64,000 nucleotides of DNA, taken from positions 54,939,427-55,003,426 of the forward strand of contig OY759218.1 in NCBI GenBank assembly GCA_963662175.1, read 5' to 3'. Positions within the stretch are counted from its first letter, which is position 1. The number at the start of each line of letters is the position of its first letter. The DNA comes from Aradus depressus (Eukaryota; Arthropoda; Insecta; Hemiptera; Aradidae). Positions 45,801 to 55,417 of the stretch are shown here, in pieces. Both the position numbers and the translations under genes were made by a program. Under the pieces are notes generated by a model that was not told the DNA's origin, ran no database searches, and was given only the letters and a program-made list of their open reading frames with translations.

Positions 45801-47890
45801 ACTACATGTGAAATTCATGACAATCCGATTGCCCTCTAATCATTCAGCATTATTTTTATGCTTAGCCCCCCCCCCCCTCCCAAATTTTTAAGACGTCACA
45901 TAGTGTATTTTTCTATTTGGCCGTCAAGAATACTACATGTGAAATTCCATGACAATCCAATCATCCGTTAATGACCTATCACCATCTTCAAATTTAGGCC
46001 TACCCCCATAACCCCCCTCCCATTCACAATTTTTTGATGTCAAACACCCTATTTTTCTATTTGGCCTTTATGAATACTACATGTGAAATTTCGTGACAAT
46101 ATGATCAACTGTTAATGAGCTAGCTCTATATTTATACCTGGCCCCCCCCCTCAACCCCCCCACCCGTTCAAAACTTTGGGACGCCACACACCTCATTTTT
46201 CTAGAGGGCGCCGGTAGCTCAGTGGTATGCGTGCTTGACTTCTGAGCTCAAGGTTGTGGGTTCGTAGCCCGACCGAGGCCCTTAGTTTATTTTATCTGGG
46301 AGGTAAAATAAACTTAAGCACGCCGTCCTTCGGATCGGACGTTAAGCGATGGTCCCGAGCCTGTACGATGTCAGGTACTCGTTAAAGACCCCTGCCCTAT
46401 GTTGAATAAAAATTTAGGGTAGGCAAAATTTAGGACTCCCACAGTAGAGTCGGGCTCATGTCCACCAGAGTGACGATAGAGCGCTCTGGTAGTAGGCGAT
46501 ATGACCTCGTAGTTAAAGCCCGGGCATGAGTCATAAAACCTAACCTAACCTAAACCTTATTTTTCTATTTGGCCTTCAGGAATACTACAAGGGAAATTTC
46601 GTGACAATACGATCAACCGTTAATGAGCTAGCTCTAAATTTATACTTAGCCCCCCCCCCACCCGTTCAAAACTTTGGGACACCACACATCTTATTTTTCT
46701 ATTTGGCCTTCAGGAATACTACATGTTAAACTTCGTGACAATGCGACCACCCGTTAATGAGCTAGCTCTATATTTATACTTAGCCCCCCCCCCCTCAACC
46801 CCCCCAACCGTTCAAACCTTTGGGTCGCCACACACCTTATTTTTCTATTTGGCCTTCAGGGCTACTACATGGGAAATTTCGTGACAATATGATCAACCGT
46901 TAATGAGCTAGCTCTATATTTATACTTAGCCCCCCCCCCCACCACCCCCCTCCCATACAAAATTTTGAGCCGTCACACCGCCTATTTTTCTATTTGGCCT
47001 TCAGGAATACTACATGTGAAATTTCGTGACAATCTGACCAACCGTTAATGAGCCAGCTCTATATTTATACTTTGGCCCCCCCCCTCAACCCTCCCTCCCG
47101 TTCAAAACTTTGGGTCGCCACACACCTTATTTTTCTATTTGGCTTTTAAAAATACTACATGTGAAATTTCATGACAATTCGACCATTAGGTAATGAGTTA
47201 GCACTATTTATATACTTAGGCCCCCCACAACCCCCCCCCTCCCGTTCAAAACTTTGGAACGCCACACACCTTATTTTTGTATTTGGTCTTCAGGAATACT
47301 CCATGTGAAATTTCGTGACAATCCGACCAACCGTTAAAGAGTTAGCTCTATATTTATACTTAGGCCCCCCCAACACCCCCTCCCGTTCAAAACTTTGGGA
47401 CGCCACACACGTTTTTTTCCTATTTGGCTTTTAAAAATACTACATATGAAATTTCATGACGATTCGTCCATTAGTTAATGAGTTAGCTCTATATTAATAC
47501 TTAGGCCCCCCCACTACCGCCCCTCCCGTAAAAAATGTTGTGCCGTCACACCGCCTTTTTTTTTATTTGGTCTTCAGGAATACTACATGTGAAACTTCGT
47601 GACAATCCGACCAACTGTTAAAGAGTTAGCTCTATATTTATACTTAGGCCCCCCCACAATCCCCCCTCCCGATCAAAACTTTGGGACGCCACACACCTTT
47701 TTTTCCGGTTTGGATATTAAAAAGACTACCTGTGAAATTTCATGACAATTCGCCCATTAGTTAATGAGTTAGCACTATTTTTATACTTAGGCCCCCCCAC
47801 AACCCCCCCTCCCGATCAAAATTTTGGGACGCCACATAGCCTATTATTCAATCGGGCTCAAAAGAATGCTACATGGGCAGTTTCATAAAA
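45800..47890. repeat. ~140-146-bp tandem units with homopolymer C-tracts
   Basis: About a dozen units, each with TTATTTTTCTATTTGGCC, TACTACATGTGAAATTTCG, TTAATGAGCTAGCTCTATAT, a TTAGCCCCCCCCC tract and CCGTTCAAAACTTTGGG. Starts of the TTTCTATTTGG box at 46696, 46842 and 46986 give the period. The same unit family makes the second half of copies 1, 2, 3 and 5. Confidence 0.88.
46204..46558 (+). mobile_element. tRNA-derived SINE with (CCTAA)n tail
   Basis: 355 bp, flanked by the 9-bp TSD ATTTTTCTA (46195-46203 and 46559-46567) within a 140-bp unit. The head carries RNA polymerase III boxes: A box TAGCTCAGTGGTATGCG (46216-46232) and B box GGTTCGTAGCC (46258-46268), spaced as in a tRNA gene, preceded by GGCGCCG. 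The body holds CTTCGGATCGGACGTTAAGC and GATGGTCCCGAGCC, a module I associate with arthropod SINEs, then CCCGGGCATGAGTCATAAAA and a tail of CCTAACCTAACCTAAA. The anticodon arm does not form a normal tRNA, so this is not a tRNA gene. Mobilised by a partner LINE. A fragment lies at 25706-25772. Confidence 0.88.
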
Positions 47891-48305
47891 ATCCGTCCAG
47901 CGGTTTGGGCGTGATGCTGGAACAAACATACATACATACATACAAACAAACAAACAAACCCCGTTTCAGCTTTATTAATATAGATTGTGAAATAGACAAT
48001 ATTTTTTAAAAACATTCGTTTTTCTTTATATTTTTATTAAGTAATAGCAGTAATACTCGGCGTTGCCCGGGGAACTTTGACTTTTCTCCTAATATCTCTC
48101 GTTCGAATCCTATTCAATTCTTCAACAGAACATTCATGATGTTATAATTTTCAATTATTCATAAGGAATAAGGCTTATAGTCCTTCAACGGCAGACATCC
48201 CAGCTAGTAAGTTTTTAGGAAACCACAGCTAGTGAATACTTAGTTTAGCATCACTGGACGTCCTAGCCAGTGAGTACCTACTTAAGAACCCTTGTGATCT
48301 AGTAT

Positions 48306-50880
48306 GAGGAGGTGACGAACAAAAAGAGTTTAGTCACATGTATAGCAATTTTGGGTATTGAAGAAAAACTGCTACTCAATAATCTGAAATAGTTTTACTA
48401 TTATTTCATTTTACACAGTTGTAATAAGCTTTGTTAATCATGAAAACATTCTTCACCATGGTGATAAAAACTTTACATTTTCCTAGGAATACCTTTAAAT
48501 TACTGGAGTAAATCTTTTTTGTTGGTTACTCTTGGATTAAATCTTTTTTGATTGAACGTTTTACAATTTAACCTTTTTTGATTGTACATTTTCAGGATCT
48601 CTTTTGTTTGAACATTTCAACACTGACAACACTAGACAAGAATACAGTCAGATAAACAGCTTCCTTAGGCCTTTGTCAACGTTTGTTGTATGGTTTTTTT
48701 AAAAAGTTTTTACACATGAAATGCACAGTCTTCATCCATACAGTTGCACATAACTTGTTGATCATCAACTTCAAGATCTTCGTTATTTGCAGTTGGTAAG
48801 ACATTGTCAATTATATCGGCATACCACTTCAGCCTTAATTCCTTTCTCCAATCATCTCCAAAAGTTTTTTCACATCCTTTTTCTTGGCTTCTTTGATATT
48901 GTGCATCAAAGGTAGCATGGCTAGCTCCAAGCTTTTGCATCTTGTAACATTCCAATTTTTCTTTCTAAGAGTTACCCAAGGTTTTGCCACAGATTCAAAC
49001 TGGAAGTACTGTAGGCCTTTTACTTCAAGAAAAGGTACTATTCTTCCTTTAAACTGTTGTTGCCCTTATTGATTAAGATTCTTTTCATGTCTGATATTCC
49101 TTCCATGCGTCTGAAGCAACCATCTTTGGAGGAAAGTACTTTTGTGTCATATAAGAACCAGTCTACTCCTAAAATTTTTACATCTCCAACAGACTTGTAG
49201 ATATCGATGTACTCGTCTTTTCCAACAATAACAGATTTCTTTCTAAGTAACTTTTCAACATGGCCAAAAACTCTGTCCGCTGGAAGGAAGCTATGTCCAC
49301 GCACCAGGTATGTGATCTGAATTGCTTCTAAACCAGATTCAGATTTTAGTAAGTAATGCATTAGGGTGTGCAAAATATTGTTGTTTTTGTTTTGAGACCC
49401 ACACCCATCACAAAACAGCTTCATAGTTTTCGTATTTTCATCTAGCTGCAAGTTCTGCAAGTGATGGAACAATGCTGAACTTACTTCCACAGCGCCTTTT
49501 CTGCTTGTTCTTCTGACCAGACATAAAATGTTGGTTTTGATTCGGGTAATTCAACAACACACATGGCGTAAAACCCAAACTGACGGGAGTAGTATGCCTC
49601 TTGAATAGGCGATTTTGGCAGAAACTGGATCTGCTGAAGATAAAAACAAAAATTTACTCCATCATGCACATCTTCTTTCATGATTTTATAAAAAGCATTA
49701 GCACGAAGTTTGTGAATTCTTTTTTGTGTCATGTACTCAATCTTGGTTTGTGCATCCTGGGCAGTTTTTATTAGATGTTTTAACTTTTGACAATAACTGC
49801 AGACATTAGACGCAGGTGCCCTGAAACCAATGTTGAATTTTGAAAACTCTCTTCTAAACAGATATTTTGGGACTTTGAGGCTGTCATCCTCTTGGGCTTC
49901 GTTTTATATCTTGCACAGTACATTTACGTTTAAGTTTTCACTGAGATAAATCCTTTTAGACTTTCTCCTGCAGTAGTGGCTTTCTTTTCCCCTTAACTTT
50001 TTGATAAATTCTAAAACTGCAAGGCGTTTTGCTGCATTTTTATGAGACTTTCGGTCTCCACCTCTTTTTTCAGAAAGATGCTCGCCTTTAGACTTGGCCT
50101 GAAAGATAATTCTTAGTCTAGTAGGTTTCACACACATTACTTGCATAAAAAGCTTCTTGCACACTGGCAACATTTTTTTCTTGGACGATATTTAGTCGAA
50201 ACAAAATTTGGTCGGCTGTTATTGCTTGTGGCCAATGGTCTGCGCCGTTTTACTGGGAGAACATCAATAAAACTGGAAATGAAGTTATCCTGAGCTACTT
50301 TATCCGACACTAAAAGTTTGTTCCTTAAGTACTTACAGTCATTCGGTGAAAACTTATTGCACTTTAAGTGCTTACTATTGTGTTGACAAGGGTTGTATGT
50401 GTTGAAACCTTTGGGTTGCAAGTACTTCTTTCTCTTTTCATCAACCCTCTTCCTTCCTTTAGTTTCTCTTTTTCGGCTGCCTTCGTTGCTCGCACCAACA
50501 GTCACTAAATTGTCTTCAATGTCACTCATTTTTAGTTTTAATAAAAATAATGAACTATTAAAAACACAATACACATTTTACAACCAACATAACCTTCAAA
50601 CTCTCAATGTAAACAAGAGAGCAACAGAGTATCATGAGAACTTGAGCTAGCTCTGTGATTGGCTGTTTTGGAATAAATCTCTTTAGATTGTCACAGCTGC
50701 TGGATTAAACTTCTTTTGAAATAAACTTCAATTTTCGAATGGCAACATACATGGGGTTACATTTTTTTCGAACGTTTTGGGTGATAACATTACTTCAGGA
50801 TGACCAATCTCTATACGAAAATACCCTCAGCTCACTTCTCGATTTTTTGTGACTAAACTCTTTTTGTTCGTCACCTCCTC
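48306..50880 (-). mobile_element. Cut-and-paste DNA transposon, 33-bp TIRs, TSD GTAT
   Basis: 2575 bp. The ends read inward GAGGAGGTGACGAACAAAAA and GAGTTTAGTCACA, identical over 33 bp on both sides (48306-48338 and 50848-50880). The 4-bp TSD GTAT lies at 48302-48305 and 50881-50884. A single decayed transposase gene fills the interior on minus. A 4-bp TSD fits the Sola group among described superfamilies; the assignment is inference because I could not compare sequences. Confidence 0.88.
48710..50529 (-). pseudogene. DNA transposase of the 'DxCGxQNKN' family, broken
   Basis: Start taken at 50529 (MSDIEDNLVTVGASNEGSRK), the first methionine before a basic stretch. Then NPCQHNSKHLKCNKF; after a frameshift near 50160, VCKKLFMQVM, KRGGDRKSHKNAAKRLAV and ESHYCRRKSKRIYLSENLN; an in-frame TAA near 49907; FRAPASNVCSYCQKLKHL; FCFYLQQIQFLPKSP; AYYSRQFGFYAMCVVE; after a shift near 49490, LFCDGCGSQNKNN and VRGHSFLPADRVFGHVEKLL; two more shifts near 49040 and 48840-48900; a C-terminal CNCMDEDCAFHV. 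The order matches a large insect/cnidarian transposase-like family. The D of CDGCG is probably catalytic. In FCFYLQQ the family usually has aspartate where this copy has Tyr (TAT). Not functional. Confidence 0.8.
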
Positions 50881-51983
50881 GTATGTGCTTTGCAACGGCG
50901 GACCCCACAGCTAGTATGTAGTTAGGAACGCTGGGCACCACAGCTAATACGTAGTAACTACTACTACATGTGAAATTTCATGAGAATCCGATTACCTTTA
51001 ATGAGTCAGTATTATTTTTATGCTTAGCCCCCCCTCCCGTTAAAATTTTTGAGATGTCACATAGTTTTTTTTTCTATTTCGCCTTTAAAAATACTACATG
51101 TGAAATTCCATGACAATCCGACCATCAGTTAATGACCGATCACTATCTTCGTATTTACGCCTACTCCCACAACCCCCCTTCCTTTGCGCTAAAACAATTT
51201 TTATGCTTAGCCCCCATTGCAACCCCACCTCCCGTTCAAATTTATGAGATGTCACATAATGTATTTTTCTATTTCGCCTTTAAAAATACTACATGTGAAA
51301 TTCCATGACAATCCGATCATCCGTTAATGACCGATCACTATCTTCATACTTAGGCCCACCCCCACAACCACCCCACCCTTTCAAAATTTTGAGATGTCAC
51401 ATAGCGTATTTTTCAATTTGCCCTCTATGAATACTACATATGAAATTCCATGACAATCCGACCATCAGTTAATGACCGATCACTATCTTCGTATTTACGC
51501 CTACTCCCACAACCCCCCTTCCTTTGCGCTAAAACAATTTTTATGCTTAGCCCCCATTGCAACCCCACCTCCCGTTCAAATTTATGAGATGTCACATAAT
51601 GTATTTTTCTATTTCGCCTTTAAAAATACTACATGTGAAATTCCATGACAATCCGATCATCCGTTAATGAACGATCACTATCTTCATACTTAGGCCCACC
51701 CCCACAACCACCCCACCCTTTCAAAATTTTGAGATGTCACATAGCGTATTTTTCAATTTGCCCTCTAGGAATACTACATATGAAATTCCATGACAATCTG
51801 ATCATCCGTTAATGCGCTAGAGCAATTTGTATGCTTAGCCCCCCCCCCCCTCCAGGTGACCGCTAGGAACTCTCTTCATAAGAACCTTCCTCGGACTTCA
51901 ACGAATATTTGAAAAAAAAAATTAGTCCAGCCGTTCTCGAGTTTTGCGCTTAGCAAAATTTAGCACTCATTTTTATTATATAG

Positions 51984-52056
51984 ATTTCACAATATCTCTG
52001 TGAAAATGTTAAACTTAACATATTTTCACAGAGATATTGTGAAATCTATATACTTG
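51984..52056. repeat. Short fold-back, ~35-bp arms
   Basis: ATAGATTTCACAATATCTCT then GTGAAAATGTTAA is mirrored by TTAACATATTTTCACAGAG and ATATTGTGAAATCTAT with one 2-bp insertion and a minimal centre. It begins exactly where composite copy 5 ends and shares the AGATATTGTGAAAT box with 31808-31822, near the PLE fold-back. Confidence 0.85.
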
Positions 52057-52205
52057 TATTATCAGGAATATGTCTAAGTAATGTTTAAATCGTAACGCAT
52101 AGCAACGAACTTTAAAATATGATTTTATTATTGATAGTTTTTTGAAAAATGATAAAAAATTTAAAAAAAGTAATGTGGCCATTACAGGACTTTCTTATAC
52201 CAACC
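52057..52205 (-). repeat. Dispersed repeat E, copy 3 (partial)
   Basis: TCTAAGTAATGTTTAAATCG, GCATAGCAACGAACTTTAAA and GTGGCCATTACAGGACTTTC match 24860-25000 and the terminus of the MITE-like element at 33815. It ends abruptly near 52205. Confidence 0.65.
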
Positions 52206-52221
52206 ACTCTCACGTTATATA

Positions 52222-52430
52222 TATAATTTACTCAAAGTTTTAATAATATTAGGTGATAGGAACTAAAAATGGACAGAAAAATAAATATAATTCTTTATTG
52301 ATGCTCTATCTGTACAATACAGTGTCTTTAAGTTATACATTTCCTTATTTACCAATACTATAAAATATTATTTCCAGTATAAAAATAAATAATCAGGAAT
52401 CTTCTGGCGGTGTTTCATTAGCCCTAAAAT
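52222..52430 (-). repeat. Dispersed repeat F, copy 2
   Basis: Same order of boxes as 40750-40935, with a short extra piece (GCTCTATCTGTACAAT) and about 10 percent differences by eye. The flanks are different in the two copies, so it moved as a unit. Confidence 0.7.
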
Positions 52431-53279
52431 ATATGAATGAGTTATCTATTTTTATATATTATACCATTTATTTCACCTAATGTGATTAATCGGGACAAGT
52501 AGAGCATCTGTGTTTCTTTGAAGAAACCTCTATAACGAGGTGAAAATTTAGATCTCCTGCAAAATTGGGGACGGTCGTTGATGCAAGTTATTGCAACTCT
52601 TCGGGTCCCGTTGACATCTACTTCTCATTGTTGTACAATGGACTATGCTATCCGGCGGACATCTTGTCCACTTTTCTACTTCCCCTAGCTAATGAGTAAT
52701 GTAACCGGTCAGAAATTTTCGTTTAGTTTTCAACGGAATTTCAAACGAAATGATGCTTAGTGCTTTGGTTGTTTCGAATTCTGTCAGTGGGAGAGTTTTA
52801 TTTTATACATAAAAAACTTCTTCTAGGGCCATGAAGGTTTGTAAGTAACCCCGTTAACGTAGCCCGGCTTCTGTAGTAATGCCGAAATAAAAATGGGCTA
52901 CCCCCCCCCCCCCCCCCCCCCCCCCCCCACCCCTCCAATAGCCCAAAGGACATAATGTCCATAAGGGTGGGAGTTGTATAAAAAAAAGTATGTTAGGGGG
53001 TTACTAACCTGATTACTGTCCTCCTACTATCCTAGATGACATGGCAGTCCAGTCCTCTCTTCTCCATTCAAATTGTGTTTTCTTGCCAGATAATTAAATA
53101 AGGCTCCCCACTTTTTTTTATAATATAATTAGCATCAGCTTTAATATCTTCTGACAGGTTGGGCCCTTCAAGTTTTTATATGAAACCTCTCCCACCCCTT
53201 AAGCAAAATGTATGTTTGAGGGGGTGGAAGTCGGTGCTGACTCTGTCCCTGTTTGCTATCATCCACTCTAATCTAGTCT
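52431..53279. other. No gene; long poly(C) and a diverged duplicated segment
   Basis: A C-run of about 27 (52902-52928) lies here. The part 52545-52690 (CTCTATAACGAGGTG, CTACTTCTCATTGTTGTACA) resembles 54835-54945 on the far side of the piggyBac element. No open frame or RNA signal is convincing. Confidence 0.45.
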
Positions 53280-53283
53280 TTAA

Positions 53284-54609
53284 GTAGGGAGGTGGGGTGC
53301 TCACAACACCCAAACGAAAAAAATCGTAAAAAATAACTGCGTTTTTGAAAATTAGTATCTATATTACTATTTCATTTTTTAAACCCTATACCTATATTTT
53401 ATAAATGAATAATTAACTAAAATGCTCGAATTTTGTCTTTTTTTTAATGATACCATTTTAATAGGATTTCTTCTTGAGTTATTATTTTTCTACACCTTTA
53501 TCAAAAATATGATATTGTAAAATCATATACAATTCTAAACTAAGTTAAAATTGATTGTTAAAGGATAGAAGGAGGCAAAAAAACTACTTTTTATAAAATA
53601 TATTGTTGCTAACTATACAAATTCTAACAGTAAAGTAGTACCTATCACTTACTCTAAACATTCAGAACAAATTTGTTTTATGTAATTCATACACATAAAT
53701 TTTTTCCAAGAACAACAACAAAACTGTTTTCTTATTTGCGTTTCTTGGGCAAACAGTACATCTACAGGAAAGTCTCTGATCTGACTTTGGTGCTGGTTCT
53801 GGTGTGCTCTTCCCGGACATTTTTGCCGCCTTTAGCCTGATGTTTTTGGGAATCGAAGATCCTGATGACCTCTTTTCAATTTCTGGTCCAATCAAATTGA
53901 ACCCAATGTGTCTCAAAAAGTTTGATCTATCCAAGTTTGAGGTAGGATTATTGCCCATATATATTGACTGAGAGTTAATGCCGGCAATGTCGAGGATTCT
54001 AAAGAAGACATTTAGTTTACATCGCCGAGCTACAGTATATGTAGCACACATCTTGTCAATGACGTCCACACCATCTTTCGTTAGATTATAGAATGTAATT
54101 AATTCTGGCTTATTATTATCTCCAGTCGATTCATCCAAATCTTTAGAATTTGGGTGCATACTTGAAAGGAGTAAAACATTTTTACCTTTCCTTGGTATAT
54201 AGGAAAGTGCAGTGAGCTACTGTAGGCAAAAATGATGCTATTTTCTGTCCTGCCTCTAATCATACTTAGCTCAGTAGGAAGCTCCAGTTTATTTTTCCTC
54301 ATAGTTCCGACATAGGTCAAATTTTTATCTAGGAGTTCTCATACGACATATTAAACTGAATTCGAACAAAAAATTCTATTTTATATTATAATAACGTAAG
54401 TAGGGATGTGGGGTGTTATGAGCACTCACAGACGATAAATGATCCTAAAGATAAACAAGAAAGGTTAAATCTGATGCCAGTGCCACCTCAATATATAAAC
54501 AGCTGTTATTTAGGAAGGTAGCAAATAGATCAACAGGATTGAAAACCTATTAATTAAAAATATAGAGCAACTAATGTCGTGGGGTCCTGTGAACACCCCA
54601 CCTCCCTAC
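53284..54609 (-). mobile_element. piggyBac-type element, internally deleted
   Basis: 1326 bp bounded by TTAA on both sides (53280-53283 and 54610-54613), the target and TSD of piggyBac. Inverted ends read GTAGGGAGGTGGGGTG(C/T)TC then ACA, 22 positions with one mismatch, followed by a similar ACCC box. A third, similar end (GTAGGGATGTGGGGTG) lies inside near 54400, in the orientation of the left end. The interior keeps only the C-terminal third of the transposase, so the 5' two thirds of the gene were lost. Confidence 0.88.
53662..54330 (-). pseudogene. piggyBac transposase, C-terminal fragment
   Basis: Read on minus: TYVGTMRKNKLELPTE (about 54270-54318), typical of the region before the last catalytic aspartate; after a shift near 54130, LITFYNLTKDGVDVIDKMCA (54030-54090) with that aspartate in GVDVIDK; ARRCKLNVFFRILDIAGINS; and a C-terminal cysteine part, LSCRCTVCPRN, where piggyBac transposases have a cross-brace zinc finger (here incomplete: the later Cys/His residues are lost). 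The upstream catalytic aspartates are absent. Non-functional. Confidence 0.85.
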
Positions 54610-54613
54610 TTAA

Positions 54614-55266
54614 AGGCTAGCGGAAATTCATTTTCAAAGAGCTGTTAGGTGATGCCTTGCTGCCTAAATGGTCCATGACTCCCTGCTAATGTCTGTATAC
54701 TTAACGTCCATGGGAGTAGCCGGAGTAGAGGAGGGAGGGGTACATGATGGCAAATGTCCTTCTCGCTAAATTTTGGGAAATTATTGAAGTTAAATGAGTT
54801 TTAATACAATATGGCTTTCTGTCGGGGCGCCTCTATAAAGAGCTGAAAATTGAGTTGTCCTGCAACAATGCAACTCCCCATTGTCACCTACTTCTCATTG
54901 TTGTATAGTAGGTAGATTCTCCTATCCCGCGGCCCTTTTCATTTTTTTAATTCCCCAGGGAAGTTCAATGTTGAGTTCCAAAGGATGTTTCATGCAGATA
55001 TATTTAATTTCCCTATAGTGTTAAAGGTAGGACACATAGATTTCATGTGGCGCCAAGTCAAGCTGGATGGTTTTGGCGCATGTGCAGGAGTAAAGAACGG
55101 CTACCGTCTTCGGAACGACAGTATGGATTTGGTACTATACTCGAGTCTATGACTGATGGAACACACTGATGGCAGTGAGGGCTTACAACCTACAACTTTT
55201 TTTTCTTTTTGGCCTTATGTCCGAGCATATTGGCCAAAACCTACAAAAGTTGAACTTGTGATTACT
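54614..55266. other. No gene recognised between piggyBac and Jockey B
   Basis: Contains the diverged second copy (54835-54945) of the segment at 52545-52690 and the 5' flank of the Jockey insertion. Frames are short. The first copy of the Jockey TSD begins at 55267. Confidence 0.45.
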
Positions 55267-55417
55267 CTACTAGAACAAATTTTTTTTTTTTTCTTTATTT
55301 GCAATCTATATACATTTTAGATAATGAGCAAATATGTTAACTCTATTCTTAAGTGTCTATGCCACATGTTGGGAGAGGTCAGCCAGCGCTGACACTCCCT
55401 AGAAACTAGTACAATGG

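Larger units (their letters stand above)
43251..47986 (+). mobile_element. Composite minisatellite element, copy 4, greatly expanded
   Basis: Head CTAGCAGTAATACCCGGCG at 43251, then ~66-bp units (43385-45800) interrupted twice by a restart of the head segment (CGGAATAAGGCTTATAGTCC at about 43670 and 44595), then ~140-bp units (45800-47890), then a different tail: GTCCAGCGGTTTGGGCGTGA, (ACAT)n/(AAAC)n and CCGTTTCAGCTTTATTAATA. The last bases run into a GTGAAATAGACAATATTTT box as at PLE ends. The SINE at 46204-46558 lies inside. No protein is encoded. Confidence 0.75.
48041..51986 (+). mobile_element. Composite minisatellite element, copy 5, split by a DNA transposon
   Basis: Head TAGCAGTAATACTCGGCG at about 48045 and a few 66-bp-type units up to 48305; the unit broken at CTAGTAT resumes at 50881 as GTATGTGCTTTGCAACGG. 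Then ~140-bp units (50960-51850), including a ~330-bp segment repeated in tandem (51130-51460 and 51460-51790), and the tail CAGCCGTTCTCGAGTTTTGC ending TTATTATATAGAT. Removing the transposon and one GTAT restores the minisatellite exactly. Confidence 0.82.

Noticed and set aside
43379..45818. Open frames of 87-218 codons with 22-residue repeats on both strands
   Set aside because: They follow from a 66-bp minisatellite; both strands are open alike, ends are arbitrary and no start context or motif is present.
46204..46280. tRNA gene
   Set aside because: A and B boxes are present but the anticodon and acceptor arms do not pair as in a tRNA; the TSD and 3' body show it is a SINE head.
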